DNA of 64,000 nt from Alphaproteobacteria bacterium (lineage in GTDB: Bacteria > Pseudomonadota > Alphaproteobacteria > Paracaedibacterales > CAITNM01), in NCBI GenBank assembly GCA_021298215.1, contig JAJTEE010000002.1, positions 1 to 64,000 on the forward strand, read 5' to 3'. Below, one piece after another: positions 19,760 to 28,023 of this stretch (positions within the stretch are counted from its first letter, which is position 1; every line of letters starts with the position of its first letter). A program made the position numbers and the translations under genes. The notes beneath the pieces were generated by a model. That model searched no databases, was not told the origin of the DNA, and saw nothing but the letters and a program-made list of their open reading frames with translations.

Positions 19760-19807
19760 AAAATCCTCAAAATTAAAATGAAATTTCTTTTAAATGATAT
19801 ATAGAAA
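19757..19807 (-). repeat. Duplicated upstream/leader region, copy 2
   Basis: Partner of 17049-17099 (44/51 identical, gap-free, ending at the ATG in both). Here the leader also carries a clear GAGGA Shine-Dalgarno. A TTGACG hexamer upstream in the minus-strand reading may be a -35 element. Confidence 0.75.
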
Positions 19808-19837
19808 TGCGTCAACTATTTTTCAAGGAATTTCAGA

Positions 19838-19878
19838 TTTTAAAATCTGCACCCACGCGCAACTTCTTCATATTCCGC
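19838..19878 (-). repeat. nagZ 3' end, parent copy of the 41 bp direct repeat
   Basis: The last codons and stop of nagZ (AEYEEVARGCRF) plus 2 bp downstream; 40/41 identical to 18025-18065. The two copies are 1813 bp apart in direct orientation and bracket the secreted gene 18110-19759. Confidence 0.85.
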
Positions 19879-20715
19879 TATAGTGCCTTTACACATAAGA
19901 ACAGTATCGCATCCGGCTAATAATGCTTTCTTCGCCTTTTCTTCGAAAGTTCCTGTAAGCGCTTTCATAGTTAGACAATCACTTACTAAGAATCCTTTAA
20001 ACCCAATTTCCTTGCGGATAATAGATTCAATAACAATGCTCGAGTGGGTCGCAACATTTTCCGCATCAATATCAGAATAAATGACATGAGCCGTCATACC
20101 CCATGCTTCTTTGCTAGCAGAAGCTAATTCTTTGAAAGGAACAAAATCTGTTTGTCGCAAAATTGCATAATTAGTATCTACAACAGGAAGTTCTTCATGA
20201 CTGTCAACCGGTGCACGCCCGTGTCCTGGAAGATGTTTAATAACCGCCGTAATGCCGCCATCTTCAAGACCTTTTAGCATAGCTAAACTGTATTTCGTTA
20301 CTTTGTCAGGATCCTTACTAAAAGCACGATCACCAATGATATCATCAGCTCCTTCAATTAATAAATCAGCACATGGAGCGCAGTTTACATTAATCCCTAA
20401 CTCAAGAAGCTCTTGTGCCATCGATAGCGCATTATCATATACGGCTTTTGCCGATCTAAATGTTTTAGCAGCTGGACGTGGCAACCAATGAGGTGGCTTT
20501 AATCGCACGACACGCCCCCCCTCTTGATCAATCAAAATAGGGACATTTCGGTGGTCTACACAGGCTTTAAGCTGCTCTATTAACGCTTTCACTTGTTCGG
20601 GTGATTGGCAATTACGCTCAAAAAGAATAAAGCCCAATGGTTGGGCTTTATTAAAAAAGTACTGTTCATCTTTAGTGAGCTTTAGGCCTTCGCAGCCATA
20701 AATAACAGGAAGCAC
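19840..20715 (-). CDS. nagZ: Beta-N-acetylhexosaminidase NagZ (GH3)
   Basis: Cytosolic glycoside hydrolase that removes GlcNAc from muropeptides during cell-wall recycling. The 291 aa protein has LIDQEGGRVVRLKPP, the NagZ-specific loop KHLPGHGRAPVDSHEELP that carries the His/Asp general acid pair, and the catalytic Asp in VSDCLTMKAL. It ends soon after AGCDTVLMCKGTIAEYEE and so is somewhat shorter than the usual 330-345 aa. GTG start at 20715, 3 bp after pntB, with GGAGG inside the pntB end. The 3' end is duplicated at 18025-18065, so C-terminal shortening may be linked to that rearrangement; all catalytic residues remain. Confidence 0.9.
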   Translation of the reverse strand: MLPVIYGCEGLKLTKDEQYFFNKAQPLGFILFERNCQSPEQVKALIEQLKACVDHRNVPILIDQEGGRVVRLKPPHWLPRPAAKTFRSAKAVYDNALSMAQELLELGINVNCAPCADLLIEGADDIIGDRAFSKDPDKVTKYSLAMLKGLEDGGITAVIKHLPGHGRAPVDSHEELPVVDTNYAILRQTDFVPFKELASASKEAWGMTAHVIYSDIDAENVATHSSIVIESIIRKEIGFKGFLVSDCLTMKALTGTFEEKAKKALLAGCDTVLMCKGTIAEYEEVARGCRF

Positions 20716-20718
20716 TAT

Positions 20719-22125
20719 TTAGTGGCCTCCGCCTTTCAAAGCTTTGACAAGCTCTTCACACACTTTCTTTGCATCGCCCAACACCATCATGGTGTTATCG
20801 CGATAGAAAAGCTCATTATCAACACCTGCATACCCCGATGCTAATGATCTTTTCACAAAGAATACAGTTTGCGCATTTTCTACGTCAAGAATAGGCATAC
20901 CATAAATTGGGGATGCTTTATTTGTTTTAGCTGCAGGGTTTGTAATGTCGTTTGCACCAATCACAAATGCCACATCTGTTGAACCAAAATCACTGTTAAT
21001 TTCATCAAGCTCAAGCACCGAATCATAAGGCACGTTTGCTTCAGCTAGTAAGACATTCATATGTCCAGGCATACGACCTGCAACTGGGTGAATAGCATAG
21101 CGAACTTTAACACCTTTAGATTTTAAAATATCAGCCATTTCACGGAGTGCGTGTTGCGCTTGCGCCACCGCCATACCATAACCAGGCACAATAATAACAT
21201 TTCGGGCGTTTTCCATCATGTACGCTGCATCTTCGGCACTACTTAATTTTACAGGCTTATCAGAAGCTTCTGCTGCTGCCGTTGCAGTAGCTGGATCGGT
21301 ACCAAAGCCACCTAAGATCACGCTAATAATGGAACGATTCATTCCCTTACACATGATATAACTAAGGATCGCACCTGATGCACCAACCAAAGCGCCTGTA
21401 ATTAAAAGCAAGTGATTATTAAGTGTAAATCCAATACCCGCCGCCGCCCAACCAGAATAAGAATTAAGCATTGAAATAACAACTGGCATATCAGCTCCAC
21501 CGATAGGCAAAATAAGCAATACACCAAGCACAAGAGAAATTACTGTCATTAGCCAGAACCAACCAGCATGTTGTGACCAAGCAAAAAATGCGATAAGTAC
21601 AACTAAGCCAATACCCAAAGAAGCATTTAATAAATGTTGTTTAGGGAAGACAAGAGGCTTACCAGCAATAAGGCCTTGCAATTTTCCAAAAGCAATTACG
21701 GAACCGCTAAAGGTGATGGCCCCAATAATAGTGCCTAAACTCATTTCAATTAAGCTTGAGGTAAAAATTGCTTTCTCCACACCAATGCCAAAGGCTGTTG
21801 GGTTATAAAGCGCTGCTGCTGCCACAAAAACTGCTGCCAAACCTACTAAGCTGTGAAAAGCAGCTACAAGCTGTGGCAAAGCAGTCATTTTAATTTTACG
21901 GGCGATATATGCACCAATTGCTCCGCCAATAATTAATGCAGCGATGATACCTGTGTACTTTGTAACCGCAGGTGTTAGAAGTGTGGTTAAAATAGCAATC
22001 GCCATACCGGAAATACCATAAATATTTCCTAAGCGTGCTGTTGCTGCTGATGACAAACCCCGCAACGCCATGATGAAGCATATGCCGGCAATGAGATATA
22101 AAAATGTAGAGATAGTTGGAGTCAT
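20719..22125 (-). CDS. pntB: NAD(P) transhydrogenase subunit beta
   Basis: Membrane subunit of proton-translocating transhydrogenase, which makes NADPH from NADH using the proton gradient. The 468 aa protein has an N-terminal half of about nine membrane helices and a C-terminal NADP(H)-binding domain III starting near residue 290 with VIIVPGYGMAVAQAQHA and GRMPGHMNVLLAEANVPYD, ending in DAKKVCEELVKAL. It is the last of three genes, pntAA-pntAB-pntB, 9 bp after pntAB, and nagZ follows after 3 bp. Confidence 0.97.
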   Translation of the reverse strand: MTPTISTFLYLIAGICFIMALRGLSSAATARLGNIYGISGMAIAILTTLLTPAVTKYTGIIAALIIGGAIGAYIARKIKMTALPQLVAAFHSLVGLAAVFVAAAALYNPTAFGIGVEKAIFTSSLIEMSLGTIIGAITFSGSVIAFGKLQGLIAGKPLVFPKQHLLNASLGIGLVVLIAFFAWSQHAGWFWLMTVISLVLGVLLILPIGGADMPVVISMLNSYSGWAAAGIGFTLNNHLLLITGALVGASGAILSYIMCKGMNRSIISVILGGFGTDPATATAAAEASDKPVKLSSAEDAAYMMENARNVIIVPGYGMAVAQAQHALREMADILKSKGVKVRYAIHPVAGRMPGHMNVLLAEANVPYDSVLELDEINSDFGSTDVAFVIGANDITNPAAKTNKASPIYGMPILDVENAQTVFFVKRSLASGYAGVDNELFYRDNTMMVLGDAKKVCEELVKALKGGGH

Positions 22126-22134
22126 AATTCGCTC

Positions 22135-22539
22135 TTATTTCTTTTTAGAAAACATAGATAACATACGTTGTGTCACGATAAATCCACCAAAAATATTAAT
22201 GGATGCCAACACAACCGCGATAAAACCAAACGTAGATGAAACGCCAAATGTTGAAGGTCCTGCTGCAATAAGGGCGCCGACAATAATCACACTAGAAATT
22301 GCGTTAGTTACTGCCATAAGTGGAGAATGCAAAGCTGGCGTTACTTTCCAAACAACGTAATACCCTACAAAGCACGCCAAAGCAAAAACCATTAATCCAA
22401 GAACAAAAGGATCTGCTCCACTACCTTGTGTAGCAGCAGCATGACGAATTGAATTTTCAATGCTGGTAAGCTCTCCTGAAATTTCTTGAACAAAGCCGCT
22501 GAGACGTGCTGTTTGTTGCGCAATTGATTGAAGATCCAT
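22135..22539 (-). CDS. pntAB: NAD(P) transhydrogenase subunit alpha part 2
   Basis: Small membrane part of the split alpha subunit, as in Rhodospirillum rubrum. The 134 aa protein has an N-terminal amphipathic segment of about 45 residues and then three membrane helices, with [18 protein letters not shown] as family signature and a basic C terminus (MFSKKK). It lies between pntAA and pntB with 8-9 bp gaps. Confidence 0.95.
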   Translation of the reverse strand: MDLQSIAQQTARLSGFVQEISGELTSIENSIRHAAATQGSGADPFVLGLMVFALACFVGYYVVWKVTPALHSPLMAVTNAISSVIIVGALIAAGPSTFGVSSTFGFIAVVLASINIFGGFIVTQRMLSMFSKKK

Positions 22540-22547
22540 AAACTTTC

Positions 22548-23672
22548 CTAACTTTTAAAAATATCGTGCGTTAGTTTGCCATTGTGGCATAAGCACGTTG
22601 CTTTAATAATTTCATCATCAAAATCAATTTTCAAGGCTTGCGAATTTTTCTCCATCACCAGGCCTAAAAAGTTCAGCACGTTTTTTGCGTACAATTGACT
22701 TGCGTTATAAGCGATGCGGCTTGGCATATTAGGATGAGCCACAATTTTCACACCATTTTTTGTGGTAGAAATGCCTGACTTTGATAGCGCGCAATTGCCA
22801 CCAGCTTCTATAGCCAAGTCCACAATAATGCTGCCAACTTTCATATCAGCTACCATTTTTTCTGTAATCAAAACGGGCGCTGGCTTACCAGGAATAAGCG
22901 CTGTTGTAATAACAATATCTTGAGTCTTTAGTACTTCATGCAATTTCGCGGCCTGAGCTTTTTTATACGCTTCGCTCATTTCTTTTGCATACCCACCAGT
23001 GCCTTCACCAGATTCTTTGTGCTCAACTTCAACGAAAGATGCTCCCAAGCTTTCTACTTGTTCTTTTGCCGCAGCACGCACATCAAACGCAGAAACAATT
23101 GCAGCAAGTCTGCGGGCAGTTGCAATTGCTTGAAGACCCGCCACGCCAGCGCCAATAATAAGAACTCGGGCAGCCGTTACGGTCCCAGCAGCGGTCATCA
23201 TCAAAGGAAATGCACGATCAAATTCGTAAGAGCCTTCAATAACAGCGCGGTATCCGGCCAAATTGCTTTGAGAAGACAATACATCCATTGCTTGCGCACG
23301 TGTAATACGTGGAACAAATTCAAGAGCGAATGCTGTTATTTTTTGTTTTGCAATTTTTGCAAAAAGTTTTTGATTATCGTGCGGTTTGTGCATGGCGATA
23401 ATCGCTGTATTTTCATCGAGTGCCGCTATTTGCTTTTCTTCAAGTGGGCCAACCTTAGCCACAACTTGCGCTCCTTTTACGGTATCAGCAAAAACTTTAC
23501 CAATTTTAGCACCCACTACTTTAAAGCTATCATCTGGAAAGCCAGCAGCTTCTCCAGCGTTTTTTTCCACAACAACTTCATGCCCCGCATCGCAAAGGCG
23601 CTTGACCACATCCGGCGTTAACGCCACTCTTTTTTCAAATTCCGCGGTTTCTTTTACAACCGAAATGCGCAT
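22548..23672 (-). CDS. pntAA: NAD(P) transhydrogenase subunit alpha part 1
   Basis: Soluble NAD(H)-binding domain I of the transhydrogenase, 374 aa. It starts [20 protein letters not shown], has the NAD-binding Rossmann motif [20 protein letters not shown] near residue 170, and the conserved RQD-loop region, here [16 protein letters not shown]. Domain I stands alone as in alphaproteobacterial three-gene operons; fusion to the membrane part, as in E. coli, is absent. First gene of pntAA-pntAB-pntB. Confidence 0.96.
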   Translation of the reverse strand: MRISVVKETAEFEKRVALTPDVVKRLCDAGHEVVVEKNAGEAAGFPDDSFKVVGAKIGKVFADTVKGAQVVAKVGPLEEKQIAALDENTAIIAMHKPHDNQKLFAKIAKQKITAFALEFVPRITRAQAMDVLSSQSNLAGYRAVIEGSYEFDRAFPLMMTAAGTVTAARVLIIGAGVAGLQAIATARRLAAIVSAFDVRAAAKEQVESLGASFVEVEHKESGEGTGGYAKEMSEAYKKAQAAKLHEVLKTQDIVITTALIPGKPAPVLITEKMVADMKVGSIIVDLAIEAGGNCALSKSGISTTKNGVKIVAHPNMPSRIAYNASQLYAKNVLNFLGLVMEKNSQALKIDFDDEIIKATCLCHNGKLTHDIFKS

Positions 23673-23719
23673 TGTCTTTTTATTTTTAAGTTAAGCTCTA
23701 GCTATTATATGGGGTTTTA

Positions 23720-23740
23720 CAGAAATAAGAAAGGCTCCCT
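23720..23740 (-). repeat. Duplicated terminator sequence, copy 1
   Basis: These 21 bp are identical to 24709-24729. With flanking bases (GGCTTTC ... GGGAGCC in minus-strand reading, then TTTCTTATTTCT) they form a weaker terminator hairpin after the broken gene 23757-24606. This supports tandem duplication of a gene-plus-terminator unit. Confidence 0.7.
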
Positions 23741-23756
23741 GTGAATAGAAAGCCAT

Positions 23757-24606
23757 TCAAGATAACAATCCTTTAGAATTCAGGAGCTGCCAACGTTCAA
23801 TTTTTAGTTCTTCTTCTCTTTTTGTTCTATATGCTTCGATAAATTCATGAAAATCAGCGGGTAATCGAGAAATAGCGTGACCATCGATTCGTGCAAAGAT
23901 AACTGATTTCCAACCATTATTTGTCAGATATTCTGGCAAAACAGGTAATTGAACTGTTATTACTTTATCAGATTTTTCATCTTTTGGTTCTTCTGCACTA
24001 TGCACCATTAGAAAAATTGGGCAATCAATTGATTGCGATTTCAGCATTGGGCGCAAGTACAGCATTTGATTCTTTTATGAGACATGCAAAAGCTTCATAA
24101 AAAGAATATGTGTTTATCAATGGTGTATTCTTACTGAACCTAACAGTAGCTGCATGCACTGGGCTGATCCAAATATTAGTATTTTCCCCCACCAATACCT
24201 CTTTATTTGTTAAATTTTGTATACCATTATGAGTTGCAAATTCATTAAGTGCCCTCAAAACACAAGTGACTTGTTCATCATTATTCTTAAAATTTCTGAA
24301 AGCCGTTTTCATATTCATACCGTAAATAATTCGATCAGCAAATAAGAAATGAACAAATTGTTTAGGCTCTTGGATAGTTTCTATTATAGCAATACGTACT
24401 TGATTATTAATGATTTGAGATTTGCATTTTTCTCTCTCTTTTTCGTGAATTTTACCGATGTCTGCTTCATTTGAAAAACGTACCATATATAGATTGCCAT
24501 CGATTCCTGTAAATTGTTTTAAAAGAGGCGCTACTACTTCTACCACAGGCTCTTCCATAGCGAACAGTTGTACTATTAATACAATAAAAAATAGGTATTT
24601 CTTCAT
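23757..24606 (-). pseudogene. Frameshifted secreted protein, paralogue of 24766-25611
   Basis: Two overlapping frames make one gene. The 5' part (24606-24025) has a signal peptide (MKKYLFFIVLIVQLFAMEE) and a WISPVHAATVRFS motif. The 3' part (to 23757), in the +1 frame, holds CPIFLMVHSAEE and a C-terminal helical region. Removing one base of the AAA run at 24039-24041 (T on the plus strand) joins them into a 282 aa protein that aligns with the intact neighbour (281 aa), which has TVHAATIMFS and YPIFLIS at matching places. The copied terminator behind both genes supports tandem duplication. Function unknown; the frameshift could be real decay or a sequence error. Confidence 0.75.
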
Positions 24607-24708
24607 GAGATTTTTTCCAATTTATACTTAAAAAATGGTAACTCTTTTGCTCATATATTTTCAACAAAAACTGACTGCACTAGAGAAAGTTAGCTCGTTG
24701 CAGAGTTG

Positions 24709-24742
24709 CAGAAATAAGAAAGGCTCCCTCTGGGGAGCCTTT
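24709..24742 (-). terminator. Intrinsic terminator after the secreted gene 24766-25611
   Basis: A perfect 10 bp stem AAAGGCTCCC (24719-24728) / GGGAGCCTTT (24733-24742) with a 4-base loop, followed in the minus-strand direction by CTTATTTCT. Its outer 21 bp (24709-24729) are identical to 23720-23740. Confidence 0.85.
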
Positions 24743-24765
24743 GATATTACTTAGCTATCAATTTG

Positions 24766-25611
24766 TTAAGCTAATTTAGAAATATATTCATCAACCCTAT
24801 CTCTTATTAGAGCTAAACGCTCAGCAAGATTTCCTTCTATCGCTGGCGCATTTAAAAGCGTAATCAAGGTAGGCGTAATTCCTTCACGTCCTGCATTATA
24901 TGGAAGATCAATAACATATGTAGACCTTGATCCGACAACATTCTGACCACAGGCTAATTGAGAAATAAGAAATATAGGATAACCCTCTGCTGTAATATTA
25001 GCATCAGAGGAGACCCCAACTCTATCTCTTATAATTGCTGCTGCGATTTGATCTTGAATTTCAACTGGATTGAGATCCGAATAATTAGAGCTAAACATTA
25101 TGGTAGCAGCATGAACTGTATCTGTAACAAGCATTATTGGCATTTGAGGCACAGTCGAACGAACTACCCCTTTATAATTTGGAGTTTCTGCAATTTCTGT
25201 TAGTAAACTAGCATACGTATCCCTAATGATGTCTAATCTTTCATTAGTTAACTCATCAATTTCAATCGTTCCTCTTAGCGCATTATGCTCTTCTGAAGAA
25301 CTCTCTACGTTTTCACAAAAATAGGGTTGCATTCCTAGGGGCATGCGACCTGAACGAGCAGAGGTAACTAATTCTTCTCCTCTAAAGAAGAGCACTCGTC
25401 TCATTGTATTTTGCGCAATTTGGCGTTCCATAGTGCTTTTTGCAGAAATCCACTTTTCTTCTGTATCAGCCCCAACAAAGTTTTTCATTGTCAAATGAAT
25501 AGATGACTCGTTAGAAAGGTCATCTAGGTTAATAAAGCGCGCTGTTAATGGTAAATCGGCTGTAAACAACTGTGCCACCAATACCGCAGCCAATAATAAA
25601 TATTTCTTCAT
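24766..25611 (-). CDS. Secreted protein of unknown function, intact member of a tandem pair
   Basis: Unrecognised 281 aa protein with a signal peptide (MKKYLLLAAVLVAQLFTADL). The frame opens at 25644, but the ATG at 25611 has AAGGAG 6 nt upstream and gives the signal peptide. Paralogue of the broken gene 23757-24606: both share the VHAAT-I/V-x-FS-x-N segment, a PIFL segment about 55 residues later, and a charged helical C terminus. The family is exported; no enzymatic motif is seen. It has its own terminator at 24719-24742. Confidence 0.7.
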   Translation of the reverse strand: MKKYLLLAAVLVAQLFTADLPLTARFINLDDLSNESSIHLTMKNFVGADTEEKWISAKSTMERQIAQNTMRRVLFFRGEELVTSARSGRMPLGMQPYFCENVESSSEEHNALRGTIEIDELTNERLDIIRDTYASLLTEIAETPNYKGVVRSTVPQMPIMLVTDTVHAATIMFSSNYSDLNPVEIQDQIAAAIIRDRVGVSSDANITAEGYPIFLISQLACGQNVVGSRSTYVIDLPYNAGREGITPTLITLLNAPAIEGNLAERLALIRDRVDEYISKLA

Positions 25612-25674
25612 AAAATCTCCTTGAATTTTTACATATGAAAACATTTACTCCTTTACTTATGCATATGCAATAAA

Positions 25675-25697
25675 AAACCCGCCACATGGGCGGGTTT
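25675..25697 (-). terminator. Intrinsic terminator of the porin gene
   Basis: Stem AAACCCGCC (25675-25683) / GGCGGGTTT (25689-25697) with a 5-base loop. In the minus-strand transcript it ends in a run of six T. It is 21 bp past the porin stop codon. Confidence 0.9.
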
Positions 25698-25718
25698 AGT
25701 TTCAAGCCTAGCAAAAAA

Positions 25719-27143
25719 CTAGAAGCTTAACTTTGTACCAACGATAACTGCAGCACCTGAGTTCTTTACTGTTGGAACAATCGACTTATCTGTATAGTTC
25801 TTCGTATTACCTATGAACTTCGCATAATTTGCATTAGTACGCATTTTGAAGACATCAACTTCACCAAAGAATTTCAAACCTTGTAAGGCATTAAAATCAA
25901 TTGTTGCAGAAACGATATCACTTGTTGCACGTCCGCTAACAGCGCCATACGCAGGGTTACCAGCGGCATTACCTGGTATATTAGGTAATTTACGAGAAGT
26001 ATTGAAATACCCCAGAGCAAACTGATACGCGCCTATTGTGTACTGTCCTGCCACGTTCCACGCTGTTCCTGCATCACCAGCCTTATATCCATAGCTTGAT
26101 GTTTTTGGCAAACGAGCGCGATTGTTCAAAATAAGACCTGTTGCAAATCTCCATGCGCCTGAACCCACAGCCGCTGTAAACTGCGTCGAACGAGTGTGAT
26201 GTGCTTTCTTAATTTTAAAGAATTCTAAAGTTCCATCATTTACGCCGTTAATATTTTGGTTTTCCACCCAACGAGGGTTTCCGCGTTTAGCTTTTTCTTG
26301 AATATAAACAGCTGCTAACGCCAAATTCCAGGTTTTGAAGTCGACTTTATAGTTAGCACCCAAGGAGATGTTATTCACACCATAAGCCGCGATACTTTTA
26401 TCTGGATAAAGGCCAGGGTTATTACCATACGCATTATCAGGTGTCGCGCCAGAGTTATCTATGCCACCCATACCAAAACGTGTTGTGTTTGGCGTAAATG
26501 CTATACCTAATGTAATAACGCCAGCAGTCGGTGAACCACCAACTTGAATGCCAGGCGTATAGTATGCAACTTTTGTCGCCTTACTTGTTTGACCTACCAT
26601 TTGCACGCCTTCAATAACACCTTCAGCAAAATTCACGATGTTTGTGAATGTTCCATCAATAGTGTTTGCACCTTGCAAAAGATTGAAACCACTTTCAACC
26701 AACGTATCTTCTGGACCTGTTAAGTTACCAACTTGGAAAATACCCCAGCTATCTTGAGAAAACTCAATGTAGTTTTGGGTAAAATAAATTGATCCATTAC
26801 CACCAGAAACGCTCTTACCACCAGGATAAGATTCTAATGCGCCACGATATTTATAATTAAAGCCACTAGCTGAGCTACCTTTTGCTGTAAAATATATATT
26901 AGAAGAGCCAATTGCTAAGTGTGGTCCACCACCCTTACCATTGGTATTATCTTGCTGACTAGCTTTTCCGGCAACAATTGCTGTGAAACCATTTATTTGT
27001 AATGTAGGGGCTTGAGCATTTCCGGTTGGAGCTGCTACTGTTGGAGCCGGAGCTTGTCCTGCTGCCGATGTGCCTTTTACTGCTTCTGCCATAAGGCTTG
27101 TGCAAAGAAGACTAATTGCTAAAAAGCTGATTTTTTTTGACAT
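25719..27143 (-). CDS. Outer-membrane porin
   Basis: Predicted 16-strand trimeric general porin of the Gram-negative porin superfamily, 474 aa. It has a signal peptide (MSKKISFLAISLLCTSLMAE), a Pro/Ala/Thr linker (about residues 20-48), then LQINGFTAIVAGKASQQDN as first strand, many Gly- and Tyr-rich amphipathic strands, FQVGNLTGPEDTLVESGFN near the loop region, and a C-terminal strand ending in Phe (VIVGTKLSF), the signal read by the BAM complex. Single gene with a strong terminator; a TATAAT hexamer lies in its leader region. Pore selectivity cannot be read from the sequence. Confidence 0.85.
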   Translation of the reverse strand: MSKKISFLAISLLCTSLMAEAVKGTSAAGQAPAPTVAAPTGNAQAPTLQINGFTAIVAGKASQQDNTNGKGGGPHLAIGSSNIYFTAKGSSASGFNYKYRGALESYPGGKSVSGGNGSIYFTQNYIEFSQDSWGIFQVGNLTGPEDTLVESGFNLLQGANTIDGTFTNIVNFAEGVIEGVQMVGQTSKATKVAYYTPGIQVGGSPTAGVITLGIAFTPNTTRFGMGGIDNSGATPDNAYGNNPGLYPDKSIAAYGVNNISLGANYKVDFKTWNLALAAVYIQEKAKRGNPRWVENQNINGVNDGTLEFFKIKKAHHTRSTQFTAAVGSGAWRFATGLILNNRARLPKTSSYGYKAGDAGTAWNVAGQYTIGAYQFALGYFNTSRKLPNIPGNAAGNPAYGAVSGRATSDIVSATIDFNALQGLKFFGEVDVFKMRTNANYAKFIGNTKNYTDKSIVPTVKNSGAAVIVGTKLSF

Positions 27144-27272
27144 ATTTTTCTCTATTTTTATTGCTGGTCACAGGATAAAAATTATAGAGAATTTTATCAA
27201 TCTCTCGCTTATTTTTTATAGGAGATAATTTCTACTTGTCACTTTAGAAACACAGCGTAGATACAGACTGCT

Positions 27273-27866
27273 CTAAACAAGATTCTGATTCACAAAATCC
27301 CAATTAAGAAGATGATCCAAAAACGTTTGCACGAAATCGGCACGACGATTTTGGTAATCTAAATAATACGCATGCTCCCAAACATCGCATGTCAGCAAAG
27401 CTGTCTGGTTGTGAACCATTGGTAAATCTGCATTTGGCGTTTTTATGATTTTTAAAGTATCGCCTTCTTGCACTAGCCAAGCCCATCCACTTCCAAATTG
27501 AGTAAGTGCTGCTTGCTTAAATTCAGCTGCGAATTTTTCATAACTTCCAAAAGCTGTATTAATTTTTTCGGCAATCGCCCCAGTAGGCTGTCCTCCACCA
27601 TTTGGCTTCATGCAATGCCAGAAAAATGCGTGATTCCACACTTGAGCTGCATTATTAAAGATACCAGCCATATCGGCTTTTGCATGGGAAAGATTAATGA
27701 GCTCTTCTAATCCTTTTGACTCATTCTCTGTACCTTGCACTAAATTATTCAAATTCGTTACATAAGTTTGATGATGCTTGCCATGATGAAAATCTAACGT
27801 TTGCTCACTAATATAAGGAGCGAGAGCATTTTTTGCATAAGGCAGAGAAGGGAGAGTAAAAGCCAT
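27273..27866 (-). CDS. sodB: Superoxide dismutase, Fe type
   Basis: Cytosolic enzyme converting superoxide to oxygen and hydrogen peroxide. The 197 aa protein is close to E. coli SodB: LPSLPYAKNALAPYISEQTL, metal ligand His27 in FHHGKHHQTYVTNLNNLV, the second His in AQVWNHAFFWHCMKP, and Asp and His in DVWEHAYYLDYQNRRADFV. The context GSGWAWLV and the Fe-type active-site pattern suggest iron, though cambialistic use is possible. tRNA-Arg lies 34 bp upstream on the same strand. Confidence 0.95.
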   Translation of the reverse strand: MAFTLPSLPYAKNALAPYISEQTLDFHHGKHHQTYVTNLNNLVQGTENESKGLEELINLSHAKADMAGIFNNAAQVWNHAFFWHCMKPNGGGQPTGAIAEKINTAFGSYEKFAAEFKQAALTQFGSGWAWLVQEGDTLKIIKTPNADLPMVHNQTALLTCDVWEHAYYLDYQNRRADFVQTFLDHLLNWDFVNQNLV

Positions 27867-27900
27867 AGATCACCTGATTTTGAATAAATAATCTTAATGA

Positions 27901-27977
27901 TGGCGCGCCCGAGAAGAGTCGAACTCCTAACCTTCAGATCCGTAGTCTGACGCTCTATCCAATTGAGCTACGGGCGC
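27901..27977 (-). tRNA. tRNA-Arg (ACG)
   Basis: 77 nt including an encoded CCA. The acceptor stem is GCGCCCG / CGGGCGC with G discriminator; the anticodon loop CTACGGA gives anticodon ACG, read as ICG after deamination, for CGN codons; the T loop is TTCGACT. The T stem has one G-U pair. Confidence 0.96.
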
Positions 27978-28023
27978 TAGTCATTCGTTTATAGGCAAAA
28001 AATCTTTTTATAGCAAGTGAATT

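Noticed and set aside
22938..23621. Long plus-strand frame of 227 codons opposite pntAA
   Set aside because: It is antisense to a clear transhydrogenase gene, has a Phe/Cys/His-rich composition typical of antisense frames and no ribosome binding site.
24021..24036. 16 bp palindrome GCAATCAATTGATTGC at the frameshift in 23757-24606 as a programmed frameshift signal
   Set aside because: No slippery heptamer plus downstream pseudoknot is seen, the shift is in the +1 direction, and the paralogue is uninterrupted; a single-base insertion is simpler.
16056..27143. Prophage or transposon origin of the secreted-protein region
   Set aside because: No integrase, transposase, terminal inverted repeats or tRNA-bounded attachment repeats are present; only local duplications are seen.
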